Source: Chitinophaga pinensis (GTDB taxonomy: Bacteria > Bacteroidota > Bacteroidia > Flavobacteriales_D > Crocinitomicaceae). From it: a stretch of DNA of 64,000 nucleotides. Made by a program: the position numbers and the translations under genes. Under the pieces are notes generated by a model. It ran no database searches, was not told the origin of the DNA, and saw only the letters and a program-made list of their open reading frames with translations. Positions 26,150-35,118 of the stretch are shown piece by piece. Every line of letters starts with the position of its first letter. The first letter of the stretch is position 1. Location: contig CAMCYF010000001.1 in the NCBI GenBank assembly GCA_945883825.1, positions 62,001 to 126,000 on the forward strand. The letters are read 5' to 3'.

Positions 26150-26878
26150 ATGAAATTACTTGTTTGTTTATTTATAATCAGTTTGTTTTCATGTAGCATT
26201 ATAGAAGATGCTTCAACAACTATTTTAAGTCCGACCAACAATTCTCCCTCCAAAATCGACTTGACAAATGAGGAAGTTATTTCAGGTTTAAAAGAAGCTC
26301 TGAATGTTGGAATAAAGAATGCAGTTAATTTAAGTTCAGTAACTGATGGATTTCTTAAGAATGATGTTATTCGCTTACCTTTTCCTCCAGATGCGATTAG
26401 AGTTCGTGAAAAAGCAATGAATTTTGGTCTTTCTAAACAAGTTACAACCTTCGAGGAAACATTAAATCGTGCTGCAGAAGAAGCTACAAAAAAGGCACTA
26501 CCGATTTTTGTTGATGCAATAAAAAATATGTCTGTTTCAGATGGCTTCTCAATTTTAAAAGGAGGAGATGGAGCAGCTACTAAATTTTTAAAAAGCCAAA
26601 CTTCAAATCAGTTAGTTATAGCATTTGCTCCTGTGGTAAAAGAAGCGACTACTAAAGTACAACTTACTGCATATTGGAATCCAATAATTACAAGATATAA
26701 TTCTGCAATGACATTATCCGGTGGTCAAAAATTAGATCCAGATTTAGATGCTTATATTACCCAAAAAGCAATAGATGGTTTGTTTTATTTGGTAGAAACT
26801 GAAGAAAATAAAATTCGTAAAGACCCTTTAGCGCGTGTTTCAGAAATTCTTGTAAAAGTATTTGAAAGTTTGTTTTAG
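26150..26878 (+). CDS. DUF4197 lipoprotein
   Basis: 242 residues. A signal peptide ends in a lipobox (IISLFSC, Cys near 15). The body matches DUF4197: LKEALNVGIKNAVNLSSVTDGF, IRLPFPPDAIRVREKAMNFG, AAEEATKKALPIFVDAI and FSILKGGDGAATKFLKSQT. The family is predicted helical and of unknown function, found in Bacteroidota and Proteobacteria. It sits 2 nt after the T9SS adhesin and 4 nt before the nucleoside phosphorylase, so it is in a three-gene run, but no shared role is evident. Confidence 0.85.
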   Translation: MKLLVCLFIISLFSCSIIEDASTTILSPTNNSPSKIDLTNEEVISGLKEALNVGIKNAVNLSSVTDGFLKNDVIRLPFPPDAIRVREKAMNFGLSKQVTTFEETLNRAAEEATKKALPIFVDAIKNMSVSDGFSILKGGDGAATKFLKSQTSNQLVIAFAPVVKEATTKVQLTAYWNPIITRYNSAMTLSGGQKLDPDLDAYITQKAIDGLFYLVETEENKIRKDPLARVSEILVKVFESLF

Positions 26879-26882
26879 TAGT

Positions 26883-27749
26883 ATGAAATATTACTCTGAA
26901 ACTGAATTGGTTTTAAATTCCAAAAAACAAGTCTATCATCTTGGATTATCCGCAAATAACTTAGCTCATAAAATAATTCTTGTTGGAGATCAAGATCGTG
27001 TCCAATTGGTCTCAGAATTCTTTGAAAAGATTGAACATAAGTCACAGCATAGAGAATTTGTCTGTCACACTGGAATATATAAAGGAAAACGAATTTCTGC
27101 TATATCAACTGGTATTGGAACTGATAATATTGACATTACTATTAATGAATTGGATGCACTAGTCAATATTGATTTAGAGAATAGAATAGAGAATGAAGAA
27201 AAAATTAGTTTAGAGATAATTCGTATTGGAACGTGTGGGATTTTACAAGAAAATATTCCAGTACATTCTTATATTTTATCTAGTCATGCTTGTGGTTTTG
27301 ATAATGTAGCACATTTTTATAAAATAAACTTCAGTGCTTTTGAACTTGACTTAGCACAAAAAATTAATAATTTTTTAGATTTTCCAAAGTCTATTCAAAC
27401 TTATTTTTCAAGTGCAAACGAAGATTTAGTTAGTCGTTTAAGTTCAAAAGATACACATATTGGAATTACGGTAACAAGTTCTGGGTTTTATGGTCCACAA
27501 GGCAGAACTTTAAGGATTCCAACCCATACCCAAGATATTCATTTATTGCTTGCTAAATTTATCGAGAAAGACCTGAAAATTTTAAATTTTGAAATGGAAA
27601 GTTCAGCTCTTTTTGCTTTAGGGAAAGAACTTGGTCACAGATGCGCAACAATTTGTTTTGGGATTGCAAATAGACCAAATCTTAAATTTTCTTCTGATTC
27701 AACAAATGAAATGAAAAATTTAATAGCGTATACGCTTGATAGATTATAA
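26883..27749 (+). CDS. Nucleoside phosphorylase (uridine phosphorylase-like)
   Basis: 288 residues from the ATG at 26883; an upstream ATG at 26862 would overlap the DUF4197 end and adds an unlikely MKVCFSS. The PNP/UDP phosphorylase fold is clear: LVGDQDRVQLVSEFF (phosphate loop), VCHTGIYKGKRISAISTGIGTDN, IRIGTCG, and NFEMESSALFALG near the C-terminus. The enzyme splits nucleosides with phosphate. Substrate (uridine or purine) cannot be fixed by eye. It converges on the TlpA-like gene with a 7-nt gap. Confidence 0.85.
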   Translation: MKYYSETELVLNSKKQVYHLGLSANNLAHKIILVGDQDRVQLVSEFFEKIEHKSQHREFVCHTGIYKGKRISAISTGIGTDNIDITINELDALVNIDLENRIENEEKISLEIIRIGTCGILQENIPVHSYILSSHACGFDNVAHFYKINFSAFELDLAQKINNFLDFPKSIQTYFSSANEDLVSRLSSKDTHIGITVTSSGFYGPQGRTLRIPTHTQDIHLLLAKFIEKDLKILNFEMESSALFALGKELGHRCATICFGIANRPNLKFSSDSTNEMKNLIAYTLDRL

Positions 27750-27756
27750 ACTGATT

Positions 27757-28278
27757 TTAATTCTTTACGAGCTTATCGATAGCAATGTGTAAATTGATTC
27801 CTCTCAGTTCATTTCCTTGGGCAACAATTTTTCCTGTACCATCAACTAAAAAAGCTGAGGGGATTGAGCTAACGCCATAAAGAGTGGCAGCTTTACCTTC
27901 TTTATCAATACCATGATTTTTCCATGAAAGAAAATCATTTTTTATAGCTTCCTTCCATGCTTTTTCATCACGATCTAGTGAAACACTAAATACCTCAAAA
28001 CCTTTTGCATTTATAAAAGTTTGTTTTTTATACTTTTTATAAGCTTCGACAACTTTTGGGTTTTCCTGCCTGCAAGGTCCACACCACGAAGCCCAAAAAT
28101 CTATTAAGACAATTTTTCCTTTCAAATTTGAAAGTTTAATTTTTTTACCACTAGGGGAAAGTAATTCTATTTCTGGGGCACTTATTACTGAGTTAACACC
28201 AGCTTTTTTTTTCATGGTTAGAGCAAAGCAAGCATAGGCTACAACTAAAATAAAACTTAAAATTATTTTATATTTCAT
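27757..28278 (-). CDS. TlpA-like thioredoxin-fold protein
   Basis: 173 residues. N-terminal signal or anchor (about 4-21), then a thioredoxin/AhpC-TSA fold at about 33-170 with active-site CGPC (C66, C69) in FWASWCGPCRQENPKV and the cis-Pro element SSIPSAFLVD. Such proteins reduce or shuffle disulfides in the periplasm, for example in cytochrome maturation. Its ATG shares one base with the murA stop (TAATG), making it the last gene of purL-DUF4290-murA-tlpA. The link to peptidoglycan or purine genes seems to be operon convenience. Confidence 0.88.
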   Translation of the reverse strand: MKYKIILSFILVVAYACFALTMKKKAGVNSVISAPEIELLSPSGKKIKLSNLKGKIVLIDFWASWCGPCRQENPKVVEAYKKYKKQTFINAKGFEVFSVSLDRDEKAWKEAIKNDFLSWKNHGIDKEGKAATLYGVSSIPSAFLVDGTGKIVAQGNELRGINLHIAIDKLVKN

Positions 28279-29585
28279 TAGTTAATTCTTCTTATGTCAG
28301 CACCGATATTATTAAGTCTCAATTCGATATCTTGGTATCCACGATCAATTTGTTCAATATTATGTATAGTACTTTTTCCCGGTGCAGATAGAGCAGCAAT
28401 TAAGAGAGAAACTCCTGCTCGAATATCTGGAGATGTCATACTGATTGCTTTTAAATCATGTTCTCTTCCCAAGCCTATAACTGTCGCCCGATGTGGGTCA
28501 CAGAGAATAATTTGAGCTCCCATATCAATTAACTTATCTACAAAAAATAAGCGGGATTCAAACATTTTTTGATGAATCAAAACGGATCCTTTTGCTTGCG
28601 TTGCAATAACTAATATAATCGAAAGTAAATCTGGTGTGAACCCCGGCCATGGTGCATCATAAATAGTTAGAATTGAGCCGTCGATAAAAGTATCAATTTC
28701 ATAACTATCTTGAGCTGGAACAAAAATATCATCTCCACGTCGTTCTAGTTTTATTCCGAGTCTCTTAAATACATTTGGAATTATCCCTAGGTTCTCATAA
28801 CTAACATCTTTGATTGTAATTTCAGATTTTGTCATTGCTGCAAGTCCGATAAAACTTCCAATTTCAATCATATCTGGAAGTATACGATGGTAACAACCTT
28901 TTAAAGATTTAACGCCTTCAATATGTAATAAATTCGAACCAATTCCGGTTATATTTGCTCCCATTGAATTCAACATGCGGCACATTTGTTGAATATAAGG
29001 TTCACAAGCAGCGTTATAAAAGGTTGTTTTTCCTTCTGCAAGAACAGAAGCCATTAAAATATTTGCAGTTCCTGTAACTGAAGCTTCATCTAAATGAATA
29101 TATGCACCTTTTAACTTTTTAGCTTCTACAGAATAAAAATGTTCTCCTGCATCGTAATTAAATTTCGCTCCAAGAAGTGCAAAACCTTCAAAATGAGTAT
29201 CTAAACGGCGTCTTCCAATTTTATCTCCGCCGGGTTTTGGAATAAAACCTCTTCCAAAGCGAGCTAATAAAGGACCAACAATCATTATTGAACCACGAAG
29301 AGAAGCAGCACGTATTTTAAAATCTTCTGTTTCAAGGTAGTTTAAATCGATTTCTTTTGCTTGAAAGCTATACGTTCCTTTTTCAATTTTCTCAATTTTT
29401 ACACCCATAATTTGTAAGAGTGCAATTAATTTATTTACATCGACAATATCAGGAATATTAGATATTGTGACTTTTTCTTCCGTTAATAGAGGAGCACACA
29501 ATACCTGTAACGCCTCGTTTTTAGCACCTTGAGGAATTAATTCTCCTTTAAGTGGTTTTCCACCATAAATCTCAAATGAGGCCAT
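28278..29585 (-). CDS. murA: UDP-N-acetylglucosamine 1-carboxyvinyltransferase (Asp variant at the fosfomycin site)
   Basis: 435 residues, an EPSP-synthase-fold enzyme adding enolpyruvate to UDP-GlcNAc, the first committed step of peptidoglycan synthesis. The opening GGKPLKGELIPQGAKNEAL, RAASLRGSI and TAPWPGFTPD-like DAPWPGFTPDLLS are typical. The active-site loop reads KPGGDKIGRRRLD: Asp121 replaces the Cys (C115 in E. coli) that fosfomycin alkylates. Asp at this place is known in naturally resistant MurA enzymes (Chlamydia, mycobacteria). It is co-transcribed with DUF4290 (1-nt gap) and tlpA. Confidence 0.95.
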   Translation of the reverse strand: MASFEIYGGKPLKGELIPQGAKNEALQVLCAPLLTEEKVTISNIPDIVDVNKLIALLQIMGVKIEKIEKGTYSFQAKEIDLNYLETEDFKIRAASLRGSIMIVGPLLARFGRGFIPKPGGDKIGRRRLDTHFEGFALLGAKFNYDAGEHFYSVEAKKLKGAYIHLDEASVTGTANILMASVLAEGKTTFYNAACEPYIQQMCRMLNSMGANITGIGSNLLHIEGVKSLKGCYHRILPDMIEIGSFIGLAAMTKSEITIKDVSYENLGIIPNVFKRLGIKLERRGDDIFVPAQDSYEIDTFIDGSILTIYDAPWPGFTPDLLSIILVIATQAKGSVLIHQKMFESRLFFVDKLIDMGAQIILCDPHRATVIGLGREHDLKAISMTSPDIRAGVSLLIAALSAPGKSTIHNIEQIDRGYQDIELRLNNIGADIRRIN

Positions 29586-29586
29586 T

Positions 29587-30222
29587 TTATTGCTTTTTGA
29601 ATTTCTTTTTCTGTTTAAAATTGTTATTGGGTTTCGTAAATTTCTTATTCAGCCCCATTTCACGTAAAATTGTACTTGTATTTACCAAATCATCCGGGTT
29701 TTCCAAAATTAAGTCGCCTTTTGATAATTCTTTTAAATTTTCAGCAATAACATTGTTTTCTACAGCATCGTTGTTATGAGAGAGATACTGTTTTTTCATG
29801 AAATTTGCCATTGAAGTCTTTAAATATTCTTTTTCTTTTGGATCAGTTGTTTCCCTTGAAGCTTCTAAAATTGCTTGTGTATATTTCCCGTAATGTCCAT
29901 ATTTAATAGAACTTGAAGGGTAATCCATAATGGATGGCTTTTCATTTAAAGCTTCAGGTTTTGGAATTTCATAAGGAGAATCAACATCGAGCATAAAATC
30001 AGACATAACGAATAAGTGTGTCCATAACTTATGCCTGTAGTCATCAACATCTCTTAAATGAGGATTTAGTTGTCCCATAACTTCTATTATCGCTTGAGCT
30101 GCTCTGTTTCTTTCAATGCGATCCTCAAGTTCCATTGCGTGAGAGATCATATTTTGAACATTTCGACCATATTCAGGCAGAATTAGTTTTCCGCGAGTGG
30201 TATTGTATTCCATTTCTTCCAT
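29587..30222 (-). CDS. DUF4290 protein
   Basis: 211 residues, soluble. The family signature is plain: MEYNTTRGKLILPEYGRNVQ near the start, ELEDRIERNRAAQAIIEVMG, NPHLRDVDDYRHKLWTHLF and MSDFMLDVDSPYEIP. DUF4290 is restricted to Bacteroidota and regularly stands next to murA, as here with a 1-nt gap, suggesting a link to cell-wall synthesis that nobody has tested to my knowledge. The C-terminus is strongly basic (about 25 residues rich in Lys with Asn and Phe), so RNA or membrane contact is possible. purL ends 2 nt upstream. Confidence 0.9.
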   Translation of the reverse strand: MEEMEYNTTRGKLILPEYGRNVQNMISHAMELEDRIERNRAAQAIIEVMGQLNPHLRDVDDYRHKLWTHLFVMSDFMLDVDSPYEIPKPEALNEKPSIMDYPSSSIKYGHYGKYTQAILEASRETTDPKEKEYLKTSMANFMKKQYLSHNNDAVENNVIAENLKELSKGDLILENPDDLVNTSTILREMGLNKKFTKPNNNFKQKKKFKKQ

Positions 30223-30224
30223 AA

Positions 30225-32462
30225 TTAATTTTCTAATTTTTGTGCGAGTGCGTTATCATAAACATTTTTTGCTTCGCTAATAAATCCAAAATGTTCCTCG
30301 TCAATTTGAAGCTTTCCTTTGGTAACATGGCCTAAAAGCGTAATGTTTACCATTGTTTTTATCATGTATTCTAGAAAAGATTCAGCTTTTTCTTCACTTA
30401 CAGTTACAACTACTCTTCCTTGTCCTTCTCCGAATAAAAAGGCATCTTCACGAATTTCAGAGTCGCTAACAATATCAAAACCAAGTTCTCTAGGAATAGA
30501 CATTTCAATCAAAGTTACATATAATCCTCCATCTGCAACATCGTGAACAGCATTTACCATGTTTTCTTCGATTAAACCTTTTACGGCCTCTTGCATTTGA
30601 AATTCTTTTTCAAGATCAAAATAAGGAGCTGGCGATGCTTTTACACCCAAGTATGTTGCGAGGTATTCTGAAGACGAGATATCGTTTTTATATTCACCAA
30701 TTAAAAAAATTAAATCTCCTTTTTGTTTGAAATCTAAGGTCATTACCTTGTCTTTATCGGGAACAATTCCAATCATTCCAATAGTTGGAGTTGGGAAAAC
30801 TGGAATTTCAACACCATTCTTAGATGTTTGATTATAGAAAGAAACATTTCCACCCGTTACTGGTGTCTTAAATTTTAGACAAGCAGCAGACATCCCTTTA
30901 ATTGCTCCTACAAACTGCCAATAGGATTCAGGATTATAAGGATTTCCAAAATTTAAACAGTTGGTAATAGCACTCGGAATTCCGCCAGCACATACAATAT
31001 TTCTAGCTGCTTCTGACACGGCAATCATAGTTCCTATTTCTGGATCTGCATTTACAAAGCGCGAATTACAATCAACTGTCATTGCTAAAGCTTTATTCGT
31101 CCCTTTTATATTTACTACTCCTGCATCTGAAGGGCGATTAGTCGTCATATTCCGTGTGCCAACCATTGAGTCATATTGTTCGTAAATCCATCTTTTAGAT
31201 GCGATATTTGGTAAACCAAGCATTGCAAAACCAACTTCTTTTAAATTACTTGGCATTTCGATACTATCAATATTAAATTTCTTGAACTCTGAATAGTATG
31301 CAGGTTCAGAATATTCTCTTTTGTATTGTGGTGCTCCACCACCTAAAACAAGTGATTCGGCAGGAACATCACCAACTAATTTATCATTTGTGAAATAGCG
31401 AACTCTACCTGTATCTGTAACAAAGCCAATTTCCTCGGCATGTAAATCCCATTTTGTAAATATATCTTTTACGATTTTTTCTTTACCTTTTTGAACAACA
31501 ACAAGCATTCGTTCTTGAGATTCTGAAAGTAAAATCTCATAGGGAAGCATATTTTCTTGTCTTGTTGGCACCTTATCTAAAAAAATATCCATTCCAACGT
31601 TTCCTGCGGCACTCATTTCGCAAGTTGAACAAGTAATTCCAGCTGCTCCCATATCTTGCATTCCAACAATAGCATCTGTTTCTGCTAATTCCATTGTAGC
31701 TTCAAGGAGTAATTTTTCCATAAAAGGGTCACCAACTTGTACAGAAGGCAAATCGTTTGCGGAATCTTCTGTTATGTCCTTTGATGCAAATGCTGCACCT
31801 GCGATTCCATCTTTTCCAGTAGCAGATCCAACAATAAAAACTGGGTTTCCGGGACCTTTTGCAGTTGCAGAAATCATTTTTTTACTGTCAATAATTCCCG
31901 CTGAAAAAGCATTAACTAATGGATTTGTATTATATGAATCATCAAAAAAGACCTCGCCACCAACGATTGGAATTCCGAATGCATTTCCATAATCTCCAAT
32001 TCCTTTAACAACTCCTTTGACCAACCATTTTGTTCTGGCATTTTCAATATTTCCAAAACGCAAAGAATTTAATTGAGCAATTGGTCGCGCTCCCATGGTA
32101 AAAATATCTCGATTGATACCGCCAACTCCAGTTGCAGCTCCTTGGTATGGTTCTAAAGCACTTGGGTGGTTGTGTGATTCAATTTTAAAAACGCAGCCTA
32201 AACCATCACCTATATCTACCAAGCCAGCATTTTCTTCTCCAGCTTTAACAAGCATATGTGGACCATCTTTTGGAAGTGTTTTGAGCCAAAGAATCGAATT
32301 CTTGTAAGAACAATGCTCCGACCACATTACAGAATAAACAGCAGTCTCAGTAAAGTTAGGCATTCTTCCTAATACTTCTTTTATAAGTTCAAATTCATCC
32401 GCTCTGAGGCCTAAATCTATTGCTTGTTCTAAGCTTGCTTCTTTTTGCAAATTACTTTCCAT
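30225..32462 (-). CDS. purL: Phosphoribosylformylglycinamidine synthase, small-PurL type
   Basis: 745 residues, the small PurL that needs separate PurS and PurQ partners; neither is in the window. It makes FGAM from FGAR, ATP and glutamine-derived ammonia in de novo purine synthesis. Blocks include [67 protein letters not shown] and [10 protein letters not shown]. It leads the run with DUF4290, murA and tlpA. A perfect -7 box TATTTTTG lies 18 nt upstream of its ATG. Confidence 0.96.
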   Translation of the reverse strand: MESNLQKEASLEQAIDLGLRADEFELIKEVLGRMPNFTETAVYSVMWSEHCSYKNSILWLKTLPKDGPHMLVKAGEENAGLVDIGDGLGCVFKIESHNHPSALEPYQGAATGVGGINRDIFTMGARPIAQLNSLRFGNIENARTKWLVKGVVKGIGDYGNAFGIPIVGGEVFFDDSYNTNPLVNAFSAGIIDSKKMISATAKGPGNPVFIVGSATGKDGIAGAAFASKDITEDSANDLPSVQVGDPFMEKLLLEATMELAETDAIVGMQDMGAAGITCSTCEMSAAGNVGMDIFLDKVPTRQENMLPYEILLSESQERMLVVVQKGKEKIVKDIFTKWDLHAEEIGFVTDTGRVRYFTNDKLVGDVPAESLVLGGGAPQYKREYSEPAYYSEFKKFNIDSIEMPSNLKEVGFAMLGLPNIASKRWIYEQYDSMVGTRNMTTNRPSDAGVVNIKGTNKALAMTVDCNSRFVNADPEIGTMIAVSEAARNIVCAGGIPSAITNCLNFGNPYNPESYWQFVGAIKGMSAACLKFKTPVTGGNVSFYNQTSKNGVEIPVFPTPTIGMIGIVPDKDKVMTLDFKQKGDLIFLIGEYKNDISSSEYLATYLGVKASPAPYFDLEKEFQMQEAVKGLIEENMVNAVHDVADGGLYVTLIEMSIPRELGFDIVSDSEIREDAFLFGEGQGRVVVTVSEEKAESFLEYMIKTMVNITLLGHVTKGKLQIDEEHFGFISEAKNVYDNALAQKLEN

Positions 32463-32479
32463 GATCCAATTTTTCTTTG

Positions 32480-32487
32480 CAAAAATA
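32480..32487 (-). promoter_or_regulatory. -7 element of the purL operon
   Basis: Minus-strand TATTTTTG, exact TAnnTTTG, 17 nt upstream of the purL ATG. The -33 box is not convincing. Confidence 0.5.
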
Positions 32488-32591
32488 GGTAAATTATATA
32501 GAATTTAGTTTTAAAAATAGCAAGAATAAGAGGTATTTTTATAGAAAATACAATCGAATAAGAAAAGCAGTTAAATTCTCCATTTTTTTAT

Positions 32592-32599
32592 TAATTTTG
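32592..32599 (+). promoter_or_regulatory. -7 element of lpdA
   Basis: TAATTTTG, exact consensus, 19 nt before the ATG at 32618. The in-frame TTG at 32597 lies inside this box, so translation cannot begin there. Confidence 0.5.
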
Positions 32600-32617
32600 A
32601 CTCCTAAATTGATCTTT

Positions 32618-34009
32618 ATGAATTACGATATAATTGTTGTTGGTAGTGGACCCGGTGGATATGTAACTGCTATTCGGGCTTCTCAGTTGGGTTTTAAAAC
32701 TGCGATTGTAGAGCGTGAATCTTTAGGTGGAATTTGCTTAAATTGGGGCTGTATCCCAACAAAAGCATTATTAAAATCCGCTAATGTTTTTGAATATATT
32801 TCTCATGCATCCGATTATGGAATAACAGTAAATTCTTCTGCTGTAGATTTTAGCGGAATGATTAAAAGAAGTCGTGATGTTGCAGATGGAATGAGCAATG
32901 GTATTCAATTTTTAATGAAAAAAAATAAAATTGATGTTCTCAAAGGAAATGGTGTGCTTAAAGCAGGAAGAAAAGTTGCTGTGACAGATGAGAGCGGTAA
33001 GACAATTGAGTATACTGCGGATAAAGGATTGATTATTGCAACTGGATCTCGCTCAAGAGAATTACCAAATTTACTTCAAGATGGAGAAAAAATAATTGGT
33101 TATCGACAAGCAATGACTTTGAAGACTCAGCCAAAAAAACTTCTTATTGTTGGTTCTGGAGCAATTGGTGTTGAATTCGCTTATTTTTACAATGCTATTG
33201 GAACTGAAGTTACTGTTGTTGAGTATTTACCTAATATCGTTCCTGTAGAAGATGAAGATATTTCAAAGCAATTAGAGAAGTCCTTTAAAAAAGCGGGAAT
33301 TAATATAATGACGAATGCTTCAGTCGAATCGGTTGACACAAAAGGTAAAAATTGCGTTGTAACCATAAAAACTGAAAAAGGCGAGGAGAAAATAGAATGT
33401 GATGTTGTCCTTTCCGCTGTCGGAATTCAAGCAAATATTGAAAATATTGGTTTAGAAGAACTTGGAATAATAGTTGACAAGGGTCGAATTCTTGTAAACG
33501 ATTATTACCAAACAAATTTACCAGGTTATTATGCAATTGGAGATATTGTTCCGGGGCCTGCATTGGCGCATGTTGCTTCAGCAGAGGGGATTATTTGTGT
33601 GGAGAAATTAGCTGGACATCATCCTGAGCCATTAAATTATGGAAATATTCCAGGCTGTACATATTGTTCTCCGGAAATTGCATCTGTTGGAATGACAGAG
33701 AAAGCAGCAAAAGAAGCAGGTTATGATGTGAAAATTGGAAAGTTTCCATTTTCTGCATCAGGAAAAGCAAGTGCTGCAGGTGCAAAAGACGGTTTTGTGA
33801 AATTGATTTTCGATGCGAAGTACGGCGAACTTTTAGGTGGACATATGATTGGTGCAAATGTTACAGAAATGGTTGCTGAATTAGTTGCTGTTCGTAAATT
33901 AGAAATTACAGGTGAAGCATTAATTAAGACTGTTCATCCACACCCAACAATGTCAGAAGCGATTATGGAGGCAGCTGCTCAAGCTTACGGAGAAGTTATT
34001 CATTTGTAA
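32618..34009 (+). CDS. lpdA: Dihydrolipoyl dehydrogenase
   Basis: 463 residues from the ATG at 32618 (the earlier TTG at 32597 lies in the promoter). This FAD flavoprotein reoxidises dihydrolipoyl groups with NAD in 2-oxoacid dehydrogenase and glycine-cleavage complexes. The FAD motif VVGSGPGGYVTAI opens the protein. The redox disulfide is C40/C45 in GGICLNWGCIPTKAL. The NAD Rossmann motif LLIVGSGAIGVEFA is central, and the C-terminal HPHPTMSEAIMEA carries the catalytic His-Glu pair. No E1 or E2 gene is nearby, so it is a stand-alone E3. Confidence 0.96.
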   Translation: MNYDIIVVGSGPGGYVTAIRASQLGFKTAIVERESLGGICLNWGCIPTKALLKSANVFEYISHASDYGITVNSSAVDFSGMIKRSRDVADGMSNGIQFLMKKNKIDVLKGNGVLKAGRKVAVTDESGKTIEYTADKGLIIATGSRSRELPNLLQDGEKIIGYRQAMTLKTQPKKLLIVGSGAIGVEFAYFYNAIGTEVTVVEYLPNIVPVEDEDISKQLEKSFKKAGINIMTNASVESVDTKGKNCVVTIKTEKGEEKIECDVVLSAVGIQANIENIGLEELGIIVDKGRILVNDYYQTNLPGYYAIGDIVPGPALAHVASAEGIICVEKLAGHHPEPLNYGNIPGCTYCSPEIASVGMTEKAAKEAGYDVKIGKFPFSASGKASAAGAKDGFVKLIFDAKYGELLGGHMIGANVTEMVAELVAVRKLEITGEALIKTVHPHPTMSEAIMEAAAQAYGEVIHL

Positions 34010-34053
34010 ACCTATTAGGAGCTAGTTTTTTTTCGGAGATAACTTTTAAGTTA

Positions 34054-35118
34054 TCAACCCTGAATTTGCATGCCCATTCGTTTTAACAATCTAAGATGAG
34101 AGAAAATACCGCTGAAAAAAGTTGTTACACTTGGCTCTATTCCATTTTTTTTAAGTGTTTCGAATAAAATAACATTAAGTTTTGGATAATGATAATGACT
34201 TATATTTGGGAAAAGATGATGTGCAATATGATTATTGACTCCACCGAAAATAAAGTTGCCAATATGACTGAATGGGTAAAAATTATTTGAGCTTTTAATT
34301 TGATTCATAACCCAGGAAGTATTAATCAAGCCATTTTCATCCGCTTTTGGATAATTAGATCCTTCAACATGGTGAGTGATGAAAAACGTTAATAAAGTAT
34401 AGAGAGATTGTACTATATGCATGGCAATTCCAGCTATTACTAATGTTCCAATTGACTGATGCCCAAAATAAAACGGTAAAACAAAGAGATAAGTTATGTA
34501 AAAACCTTTAAGGAAAAAGAATGTAAAATAATACCTTAATCTTTCTCTGTTATCTATGTGATTAGATTTACTAAGAACGATAAAATCTTTGATAAAAACC
34601 CAATAAAAAGAATAGGTTGCATATGCTAAAGGCGCATATATATGTTGAAATTTATGGTACCATTTTAACTTACTTGTAGGTAATACTCTTATCAATCCTG
34701 TAATTGCAAGGTCTGTGTCAAAATGCTCCACATTCGGTGCATAATGGTGAGAATTTAAGTGTCTTTCTTTCCATGCTTCAGGATGTGCGCCAACAAGGGT
34801 ATAGATAAACTCAAATCCAATATTGTCCCAAAATGGCTTTTTAAAAATAGCATTATGGGAGAAATCATGTGCAAAATTAAAACAAAGCAAAACAGCAATA
34901 AAACCAAATGCAATAAAATCAAGTATGAAAAGAACAGGATTCTCTAAAATATAAAGTAAGCAATAAGTACTTATAGTCAAAAGACCATAAAAAATCGACT
35001 TGAAAATAAAATATTTATCAGCATCTTTTTTTTCTATTATAAGATTATCGTTTATTTCCTTTTGGATTTCAACAAATAATGCCAGATCTTTTTCTACATA
35101 AAGATGTTTAGCTTTCAT
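34054..35118 (-). CDS. Membrane fatty acid desaturase, copy 1
   Basis: 354 residues. Di-iron front-end/acyl-CoA desaturase family. The three His boxes are HDFSHN (about 105), HLNSHHYAPN (about 140) and HIAHHLFPNISH (about 300), with four membrane segments around them. No fused cytochrome b5. It would introduce a double bond in acyl chains; regiospecificity cannot be read from sequence. Its start overlaps the end of the second desaturase by 11 bp, and the two are clear paralogues (same spacing of all boxes). Substrate division between them is unknown. Confidence 0.9.
   Translation of the reverse strand: MKAKHLYVEKDLALFVEIQKEINDNLIIEKKDADKYFIFKSIFYGLLTISTYCLLYILENPVLFILDFIAFGFIAVLLCFNFAHDFSHNAIFKKPFWDNIGFEFIYTLVGAHPEAWKERHLNSHHYAPNVEHFDTDLAITGLIRVLPTSKLKWYHKFQHIYAPLAYATYSFYWVFIKDFIVLSKSNHIDNRERLRYYFTFFFLKGFYITYLFVLPFYFGHQSIGTLVIAGIAMHIVQSLYTLLTFFITHHVEGSNYPKADENGLINTSWVMNQIKSSNNFYPFSHIGNFIFGGVNNHIAHHLFPNISHYHYPKLNVILFETLKKNGIEPSVTTFFSGIFSHLRLLKRMGMQIQG

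Noticed and set aside
32597-32617. TTG start for lpdA seven codons upstream
   Set aside because: It lies within an exact -7 promoter box; the ATG at 32618 gives the normal FAD-binding start.
34038-34055. 8-bp hairpin GATAACTT/AAGTTATC between lpdA and the desaturase gene
   Set aside because: Neither strand has a T run after the stem (the T run precedes it), and it overlaps the desaturase stop, so it is not a convincing terminator.
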